Below, piece by piece: positions 56,358 to 64,000 of a stretch of 64,000 bases of DNA (position 1 is the stretch's first letter; every line of letters begins with the position of its first letter). The translations under genes were made by a program, and so were the position numbers. Origin of the DNA: Trametes villosa (lineage: Eukaryota > Basidiomycota > Agaricomycetes > Polyporales > Polyporaceae); NCBI GenBank assembly GCA_002964805.2, contig PUDQ02000113.1:806001-870000 (forward strand). The letters are read 5' to 3'. The notes under the pieces are model-generated. The model ran no database searches. It worked only from the letters and a program-made list of their open reading frames with translations, and was not told the origin of the DNA.

Positions 56358-57819
56358 TCACACTCCGCTACCTCCAGCGACCGGCGCCGGGGGTGCCCCC
56401 ACTTCTCCCCTTAACCTCCTCAACGTGCCCGTCATCTTCAGCAACGCCGTGATCGACGACAACACCGCCTTCCCCTTCGGCCCAGTCCACTCCCCGAGCT
56501 CCCCTCCCCCACCATACAGCCCCTCACGGAACGCAGCGAGGTACTTGAGCGCCGTCGGGCCCTTGACGCCCGTAAGGCGCACGAGCTCGCCCTCGAGCTC
56601 TTGATCGTTCTCGCAGTTGCCCCGCGCCTCGAGCGCGTCGTACACGCCGACGAACGTCTGCCCGCGCCCGCTCACGGTGAGCAGGTGCGGGCGCACGAAG
56701 AAGCGGTAGAGGCGCGCGACGTACGCGACGCGCGGGTGCGCGAGCGCCGCGGCGGTCGTCGAGCCGATAGAGGGGTGCGAGATGTCGAGGCCGATGCGCG
56801 GGGAGCGGAAGATGCGCGGCTTGCTCTCGGAGTTGTCTGCGGGGGGAGGGGCGGAGGGGTCGCGAGGGACGCGGCGGATCCACATCGTGGACGGGCGCAC
56901 GGGCGCGGGCGAGGGTGTGGGCTGGAATGCGGCGATGTCGCTGTCCCAGTTCAGGGCGACGAGCTCGGTGATCTCGCTCGCGCCGCTGAGGCGGAGGAGC
57001 TCGTCGACGAGGAGGGACGGACCGGTGATGACCTTCGCGTCGCTCGCGCGCCGGATTGAGCGGAGGAGGATGCCGCCTCGCAGGATGGTACTGTTGGTAT
57101 CCGAAGACGATGTCCCGACGTGCGGGAAGTACTTGGAGGTAACGGCGGGCGGGGGAAGTCCGATAGTGAGGTCGAGACCTTTACGTGTGCCGCCTCTGTA
57201 TCCCATGGGTGCCGCGCCATGCACCGTGGGGTCGTTCGTACGTCTCGGAGGCCTGTGGAAGTACCTTCTGGGCAGTGTGCAGTGAGCATTGCACACGCGA
57301 CGAGTGCAGAGGATTGACGAACCATCTCCCTGCTTGGCTCTGCTCCGCGCTGGCGTGCGTGAAGGGGTCTTCGTGAACGGTGGACTTGTACAGGTAGAAC
57401 TCGATCTCGAGGATCTCGAGATATTCGGTTTTGCCTCCACATGCAACCTCGATCCTGTGATTGTGCAGAAGCTCAGAGGCAAGCAGCTCGAAGCGGGCGC
57501 ATATATCTTGCTGAGAGTCGAGCGAGCTGAAGTCAAGGAGTTCCTGAAGCTCGGGAATGGGAACCTGAGGAACTGGGGGCGGTGCCGGCGGGATAGGTTG
57601 ATTAGTGGGAGGTGGCGGAGGAGGCATATCCAGTGCGTGTTTGATATCGTAAGTCGAGAAGTCTGACCCCGAGGCCGTCCTGCGATGTTTTGCTGCAGGA
57701 CTTAAGGAGCGCCCTAGCCTGCTAGGGCCTGCCACGTCGAATGAAACGTCTTCATGCCTTCGTTTACTAGAGAGACACAGCTGGGGTGAGTGGTGCAGAA
57801 CTCGACGGAGACCGCCCAT
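56358..57819 (-). CDS. Protein resembling alkyladenine (3-methyladenine) DNA glycosylase
   Basis: Two exons joined across an intron (about 57264-57321): the first gives MGGLRRVLHHSPQLCLSSKR ... EYLEILEIEFYLYKSTVHED PFTH with a Pro-rich segment around residue 70; the second starts RWYFHRPPRRTNDPTV. The order EIEFYL, DPFTH, a Gly-rich GYRGGTRKGLDLTIG and GGILLRSI parallels ETEAYL, D/AxxH, YGMHxCxNI and VLLRA in the AAG/MPG glycosylase fold; the catalytic Glu would be in LEIEFYL. The remainder (VARLYRFFVRPHLLTVSG, GNCENDQELEGELVRLTG) does not match AAG and may be an appended domain. No other family is recognised. Function is inferred from motif order only, about 465 residues in total. Confidence 0.45.
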
Positions 57820-58773
57820 GTTTTTGGCAGTTACCTTGATGTCATGTCAAGCTCCGAGTCCGAGTCTGTTAGCCTCGAGGTGCAGATGTCTCGGTGGGGG
57901 TGCAACTGAGAGTCAGGAAGCAAAGTGCTTCGGCAAGACCAATATCAACAGAGCAAGCCGGCCATCAAACGCGTCCGACAGTGTCGGGGGATGTTCGACT
58001 TCGACGCGAAGAGCCAAACGTGGACGCGGTCGGGGTGCACAGCAATGTGCCACAGTCGCGACACCGCAGACGGGAAAGGAAGGTCTCCTTCCGGAACGGG
58101 TATGGTGGTTTGCGCCGTCGCGTGGCTGGAGACGAGCCGCTGGGCGGAGACGCTCGTCTCGTCAACTTGTCCAGAGCCATCACCGCAGTGCATGCCCAGC
58201 TACTTGCACCTCCCTTCCACCCGCTACTCCTCGCGCGCCGGCCTCCTATCAAGCCCACGCTTTCTGCAACACCATTGGGCCGGAGCGTTCTACTCAATGG
58301 GCAGCGCCTTGCCTCCCCACGGCCTGAAGCACGTTCACACCACCGGTACCTTGCGTGGCGCGCAAAATTGGCTCATGGAACGACCCCATGGGCTCCTCCT
58401 CTCTGCCACTTAGCAATAGCGTTGAATATTCTGGGAGCGCCAAGATCAGAACCGCGCCCTGAAAGGCCCCTCCGCTTGTCCTCGGGCGCGGGCCGTAGCT
58501 TCTTCATCCCGCCAGGCGGGTATCGGTCGCACGCCCTCTGAGTCGTGGTGAACCCGCACCTCCAAGGCGGCCTCCTTCGCCTCATTCTAACGGCATGTGC
58601 GCATCATCTGAGAGGTCTTTGCGTACCTCTGGCAGTGCACCGCAGCCGAAACGCATCAGGAGAACAGTTGCGGGGGAGCCGTCCATTCCGTTGAATGGTT
58701 CGACCTACACGCAGTGCGCTAGCTGAGTCAGTCCTTGAAGTTCCTTGAATCTTGATGTTGGCGTCGCTGAGCA
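57820..58773. other. Intergenic region upstream of glyoxal oxidase 2, no gene recognised
   Basis: About 950 bases with overlapping shadow frames on both strands. No motif or splice pattern supports a gene. Confidence 0.4.
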
Positions 58774-58779
58774 TATATA
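58774..58779 (+). promoter_or_regulatory. TATA box of glyoxal oxidase 2
   Basis: TATATA 85-90 bases before the ATG at 58864. Confidence 0.55.
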
Positions 58780-58863
58780 CAGGAGAGTAGTGCCTCTGGT
58801 CGGTAAGTGCGCCTCGAGTGCCTTCCAGGACAGCTCCACAGTGTCTGCCCCGCCACCGCCACC

Positions 58864-60712
58864 ATGAAGACCGTTCTTTCTCTGCTCTCGGCCTTTGTGT
58901 CTCTGGCGCTCGCGGCGCCGTCGGCACCCGGCTGGCGATTTGACCTCAAGGCAGAGCGCTCGGGGATCGTCGCTCTCGAGTCTATCGTCGTCTCTCCGAC
59001 GCTTGTCGTCTTCTTCGACCGTGCCTCCGACGACCCGCTGCAGATCAACAACCATTCGGCGTGGGGCGCACTCTGGAACCTCGAGACTAGCACTGTCCGG
59101 CCGCTCGACGTGCTCACCAACTCCTTCTGCGCTAGCGGTGCGCTCCTCAGCAATGGAACCATGGTCGGTCCCTCCTGTTAGCGAGATAGACCCCGCTCAC
59201 AGATTGTTACCCACACCAGGCCAGCGTTGGGGGAGACCCTAATGGCTTCCCCGGTAACCCGGATATCCGACCCGGCCAACAGGCCATCCGGCTTTTCGAA
59301 CCTTGTGCCTCCGCAACTGGCGACGGCTGCACGCTGTTCGAGGACCCCGTCAACTTGCACCTCCTCGAAAAGCGATGGTATCCATCCTCGATTCGTATTT
59401 TCGACGGCAGCCTCTTAATCGTCGGCGGCATGCACGAGGACACCCCATTCTACAACACCGACCCCGCGCTCAGCTTCGAGTTCTTCCCGCGCAAGGAGGA
59501 GACCCCGCGGCCGTCCGAGTTCTTGAAGCGGAGCCTCCCGGCCAACTTGTTCCCGCGGTGCGTGCACTTTCTCCCACTGTCCCACGTGCTTCTTTTGCTG
59601 ATAGCATTGGACCGGTAGTATCTTCGCCTTACCCGACGGGAAGGTGTTCATGGTCGCAAACAACCAGTCCATCATCTATGACATCGAGGCGAAGACCGAG
59701 CGCATCCTGCCCGACATCCCGAACAACGTGCGCGTCACGAACCCCATTGACGGCTCTGCCATCCTCCTCCCGCTCTCCCCTCCCGACTTCATCCCCGAGG
59801 TCCTCGTGTGTGGCGGCACCCAAACCGACACCATCGACCCCCTGCAGCTGACTTCGCAGACTCCCGCGACGTCGCAGTGCTCGCGCATCCGCCTCGACGA
59901 GGCCGGTATCGCGAAGGGCTGGGAGGTCGAGCACATGCTCGAGGGCCGCATCATGCCCGAGCTGGTACACCTCCCGAACGGCCAGGTCCTCATCGCGAAC
60001 GGCGGCCGCACCGGGTTCGCCGCGATCGCGAGCGTGGGCGACCCCATCGGGAACTCGAACGCGGACCATCCTGTGCTCGTGCCCTCGCTCTACACGCCCG
60101 ACGCGCCCCTCGGCAGGCGCATCAGCAACGCGGGGATGCCGTCGTCGGGGATCGCGCGCATGTACCACTCGAGCATCACGCTCACGCCGCAGGGCAACTT
60201 CCTCATCGGGGGGAACAACCCGAACATGAACACGACGCTCCCGGCCCCGGGCGTGAAGTTCCCGAGCGAGTTCCGGGTGCAGACGCTCGACCCGCCGTTC
60301 ATGTTCGTCGAGCGGCCGAAGATCCTGCACGCCCCCGCGAAGCTCGCGTTCAACAGGAAGGTGACGGTGCCGATTTCGCTCCCGAACAACCTCGCGCGCC
60401 CAGGCGCGAAGGTCCAAGGTGCGTTTCCACCCTTTGCTGCCAGTGGTCGCAGGATGTAGGCTGACTAGGGCGTGTGCAGTGTCGCTCATGGATCTCGGGT
60501 TCTCGAGCCACGCGTTCCACTCGAGCGCGCGTCTTGTCTTCATGGACGCGACGATCTCGCGCGACAGCAAGTCGCTCACGTTCACGACGCCGCCGAACGG
60601 GCGTGTCTTCCCGCCGGGCCCTGCGACTATCTTCCTGACGATTGACGATGTCTCGAGTGAGGGCGCGTGGGTGATGATGGGCAGCGGGCGGTCACCGCCG
60701 ACTCTCGAGTGA
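58864..60712 (+). CDS. glx: Glyoxal oxidase 2, copper radical oxidase (AA5_1)
   Basis: Second glyoxal oxidase, inverted relative to the copy at 42955-44804. The signal peptide is [19 protein letters not shown]. The first exon ends SNGTM, then the next starts [16 protein letters not shown]; the same intron positions (after SNGTM, after SLPANLFPR, and before [13 protein letters not shown]) are used as in copy 1. The catalytic set is intact: Cys in [10 protein letters not shown], Tyr in [14 protein letters not shown], Tyr-His in [10 protein letters not shown], His in [13 protein letters not shown]. It ends [10 protein letters not shown]. Most of the mature sequence is nearly identical to copy 1, with differences concentrated in the region around residues 120-150 and the middle loop. 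It is next to a GMC oxidoreductase gene in the same direction. Confidence 0.95.
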
Positions 60713-61374
60713 GCGACTCAGGCGAGACTTCGATAGCTGTATGTAGTACTATCTGCTTCACGGTGCCATCCTCGAGTTGGCTTCGAATATCAAAACTGCA
60801 TTCATGAACTTGACTACGCCCTGTGCGGGTGAGGACCACTACGCCTGCCTTTTTTTCGTCACACGTGCGTAAGCCTAGGCTGGTCCTTGAGTAAGCTAGA
60901 AGTCCCTTTGTGTGCACCAGTGGGATAGGAAGCCTCATGTACTAGTGGGAGAACGGCGCCAGGAACAGATGGGCGCCTGTTCTGCCTGGCTCTTGGACGA
61001 GTTTCCGCGCTTGACTTCATACTCGTCTACCACCACTGCCTTGATACCTGCATGACTTTCTTGCTGCCAAAACCTCGAAAAACGACCACATGTAGCAGTG
61101 CAATGCGTATTGGGCTCCGCTGGGAGACCAGAAAACACCTGGGCGCGCTCGTCACCGCCGCTCGCCCTGACACGCCATCTCCGCCCGGGTGATCGAAGCA
61201 CACAACTTCCATACAACCACTCTTGTTCCGCGATGCTGTCCTATGTGACCCTGCACGTAGACATGCGCGCCGTATCAATTGGTGAATGCGGCAGAAGGAA
61301 GGAAGCCGTGCGGTCTAGACATCACATCTTCCCCTCTAACCTCCCCTGGTGTCTATTCCCACCTCTCAAACATC
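60713..61374. other. Intergenic region, no gene recognised
   Basis: About 660 bases between glyoxal oxidase 2 and the TATA box of the GMC gene; nothing else identified. Confidence 0.4.
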
Positions 61375-61382
61375 GATATAAG
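61375..61382 (+). promoter_or_regulatory. TATA box of the GMC oxidoreductase
   Basis: GATATAAG about 80-87 bases upstream of the ATG at 61462. Confidence 0.45.
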
Positions 61383-61461
61383 TTCGACTGGCACGCACGC
61401 CGCCCTGTTCTATGCGCCAGAATTTCCCTGCGCAACCACATACGTTTCCTGCGCCTCAACT

Positions 61462-64000
61462 ATGGGCAATTTCTTGTCGAGATCTTCTCTTACGGTCAGC
61501 GACTCGGACCCGGGCTCGTTCGCGACGCCACTTCCATCGAACGCCGATGTCCAGCAGTGTGTGGCGTCCGAGGCGAAGTCATTCGACTACATAATAGTTG
61601 GAGGAGGTACGCTTTTTCTCTCAACCTCAAGCTCATGGTGATGAACTAACGTTGCCACAGGTGCTGCCGGCTGTGTCCTCGCGTCGAGGCTCTCCGAGGA
61701 CCCAACAGTCACAGTGCTTCTCATTGAAGCTGGGAGAAGGTTCGCGATCCCGGTTATGCTCTGTCAGAAGCTCTATAGCGCTAACACTTTGTATAGTCAC
61801 AAGGGCAATTTGCTCGCTCGCATGCCCATGGGTTTTGCGCAGATGTTCCGCAGCTCGTGGGATTGGCAGTACGAGACTACGTGAGCTACGCTTGCTGTGT
61901 ACCGAATCGAGCTCACTAAAGTGGCGCAGACCCCAGAACGAGTTGAATGGACGGCAGATCTACTGGCCGAGAGGCAAGTTGCTGGGAGGATCAAGGTGGG
62001 TCCGAAACGGCTGTACCGTATGGACCGAACGTGACTGACGTCCACAGCTCGATGAACAACATGGTCTATCACCACTGCGCGCCGGAAGGTGTGTCCACTT
62101 CTGTGTGGTCATCCCTGGTTGTCGGCTCACGCACTGTAGATTTAGACGCTTGGGAGAAGAAAGGCGCCAAGGGGTGGGGATACGAGTCCATGGAGAAGTA
62201 CGCTTGCATGTTGAATGTGAGGAGTCAATGCTGACCGAAGTTCCAGGTACTTCCTGCGCTCAGAGAGGTATATCCCGGATCCGGCACACCCTTTGGATGT
62301 CTCCCTGCGCGGACGTGAAGGGCCATGGGTTACCTCGCATGTTACAACTGCCGTAAGTTCATGCCGCCCCCCACTCATGGTCGGCTTCTGATGTGCATCG
62401 TGCATTAGCCCATTGTACCCATCATCCTTGATGCCGCGAAGAATATGGGCATACCGCTGTCGAAGTGAGTATCCAGTCTCTGCCTAAGCAGCCATAAACT
62501 TGACGTTAGATCCAGAGACTTCAATACTCCCAAGGGCACTATGGGTGCGGGGAAATTCATCGCTACGATTGATGAGAAGCACGAGAGTAAGTCACCAAAT
62601 CAGTCTTTTAAACGCCATTACTCATCCTATGACCCCAGGAAGCTCCTTAGCTACCGCCTACTTGAACGACGAGGTTCTTCGGAGGCCGAACTTGACAGTG
62701 GCAGTGTCCGTCACCGCCGAGAAGGTTATCTTTTCCGCAGGCAGTACTTCCCCCAGAGTCATCGGCGTTCAGGTTTCCGCGAGCAGGGCGGGCCCGGCCT
62801 TCGTCGTTGCCGCCCGCAAGGAAGTGATACTTTGCGGTGGCGCCATCAGCAGTCCCCAGCTGTTGATGCTGTCGGGCATTGGACCCGCCGACCAGCTAGC
62901 CAAATGGAGTATTCCCATAATTCGCGACCTGCCAGCGGTTGGTCAGAATCTCCTGGATGTAAGTATAGCAGGATCCGACAGGAAGTCTAATGTCGCTCAT
63001 AAGCTCCCGTGTCAGCACGTCTCCGCCGGATCCGTGCTGTTCCGCGCGAAGCCGGGCTTCACTTGGGACCCCATCCTCCGTAACCCTCTGAAAGGCCTGC
63101 AGGCATTCATCCAGTGGATGACACTTGGCACGGGACCTCTGGGTGCGACACCAACTCAGGTTGGAATCTTTGTCCGCACCGACGATGGCAGGTCAGGCTC
63201 ATCTCTCGCTCCGCTGCACCTCGCCCCATTCTCATCTCGTGATACTAGCTTGCCGTACGGGCGTAACCTTCCCATTAACGACAATACGTCCGGTCCTGGG
63301 GCACCGGATATAGAGCTCGCGTTTGCGCCGTTCGCGGTTGTAGATATGGGACAGCGCAAACTACCTCGCAACACCTCGGGCATTACCGCGGTTTGTGCCA
63401 TGCATGCAGAGGACGTCAGAACGTTTCTTATATTCGCTATAGGGATCGCTTCTGCTCAAGCCCGAAAGCTCAGGATCCCTCGAGCTGCGTTCTAACAGCA
63501 TCTATGACTACCCCGCAATTGACGCCAAGTACGACTCCAGACCTGTCTCCTTTCACCATTCTCGCTCACCCAGGCTTCGCTGCAGCTATCTCGCTACCGA
63601 AACCGATTGGAACGTCATGATCAGGTCCATTCGTCTTCTATTACGCATCGCTCATACAGCTCCTCTCCGCGACGCCCTCGACCTCCAGATCTCAGATAGC
63701 CCGCGAGACCCGGACGACATCTTCTGGCCTGGCGATGCTGACCCGGACAAGGTCAGTGCACGAACACAATGATATGGCGAACGTTCAGACCTTATGAATT
63801 TCCATATAGATTACAGACGATGAGATCAGGGCGTTCATACGGAAGCAAGCCCAATCCGCCTGGCACGCGGTAAGTGATCACCTCCCTTGCAATAGTCGGA
63901 CACTCGGAGCTGAACGGTATGCACCCAGACGACGTCAGCTCGGATGGGCGTCGACCCTGCAGACAGCGCAGTGGACCTTGAACTACGCGTTCATGGAGTA
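61462..64000 (+). CDS. GMC oxidoreductase (FAD-dependent), 3' end outside window
   Basis: Glucose-methanol-choline family flavoenzyme; in wood decayers these oxidise alcohols or sugars, some producing hydrogen peroxide. The start at 61462 gives MGNFLSRSSLTVSDSDPG, then the FAD-binding KSFDYIIVGGG, spliced to AAGCVLASRLSEDPTV. The first GMC signature lies in RGKLLGGSSSMNNMVY, the second in GAISSPQLLMLSGIG, and the catalytic His in AWHATTSARMG near the window end; the last ~30 residues and the partner Asn/His are missing. At least 12 short exons. No signal peptide is visible: MGNFLS fits an N-myristoylation start (Gly2, Ser6), which is unusual here. The subgroup is not clear; aryl-alcohol, methanol and glucose oxidases are all possible. 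Confidence 0.9.

Noticed and set aside
59629..60585. Long minus-strand open frame of 318 codons
   Set aside because: Antisense shadow of glyoxal oxidase 2, with the same composition as the shadow of copy 1.

Overview
This is nuclear DNA of a filamentous basidiomycete, most likely a wood-decaying agaricomycete (white-rot, Polyporales-like). The grounds are many introns of about 45-70 bases with GT/AG ends, GC-rich third codon positions, families typical of Agaricomycetes (MYND-finger proteins, APH-type kinases, F-box proteins, WSC-domain proteins), and two copper-radical glyoxal oxidases close to the Phanerochaete enzyme. The assignment comes from recalled family knowledge, not from a search.

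Left arm (1-7 kb): an SLX4-like nuclease scaffold gene cut by the window edge, divergent from an importin-11/Kap120-type karyopherin. From 7.2 to 14.3 kb lies an accessory region with three tandem APH-like kinases. Two of them are each followed by a convergent two-exon gene for a small protein with HW and WNC motifs, then by a decayed third segment. The spacing shows a tandem duplication of about 3.1 kb.

Centre (14-32 kb): an MFS sugar transporter, a secreted WSC protein, a tail-anchored MYND protein, the AP endonuclease APN1, a coiled-coil protein, an APC amino acid permease and a cytosolic HpPgdA-type polysaccharide deacetylase. From 32 to 43 kb there is a 2.4-kb gene-poor stretch holding a non-autonomous hAT element with a perfect 8-bp target duplication, a Ser/Pro-rich protein, a DUF7704-like membrane protein, two more MYND proteins, and an F-box gene broken by a 246-bp TA-flanked inverted-repeat element.

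Right arm (43-64 kb): glyoxal oxidase 1, a fumarylacetoacetate hydrolase family enzyme, the SIN component Cdc14, a NIT4-like Zn2Cys6 factor divergent from a second amino acid permease, a protein resembling alkyladenine DNA glycosylase, glyoxal oxidase 2 and a GMC oxidoreductase that runs off the end. Glyoxal oxidases and many GMC enzymes make hydrogen peroxide, used by ligninolytic peroxidases, so the right arm has a lignocellulose-decay flavour. Most other genes are housekeeping genes with no visible link to each other.

Most exon boundaries were read by eye from splice signals and frame continuity; multi-exon genes are given by outer coordinates. I found no tRNA, rRNA or CRISPR array.
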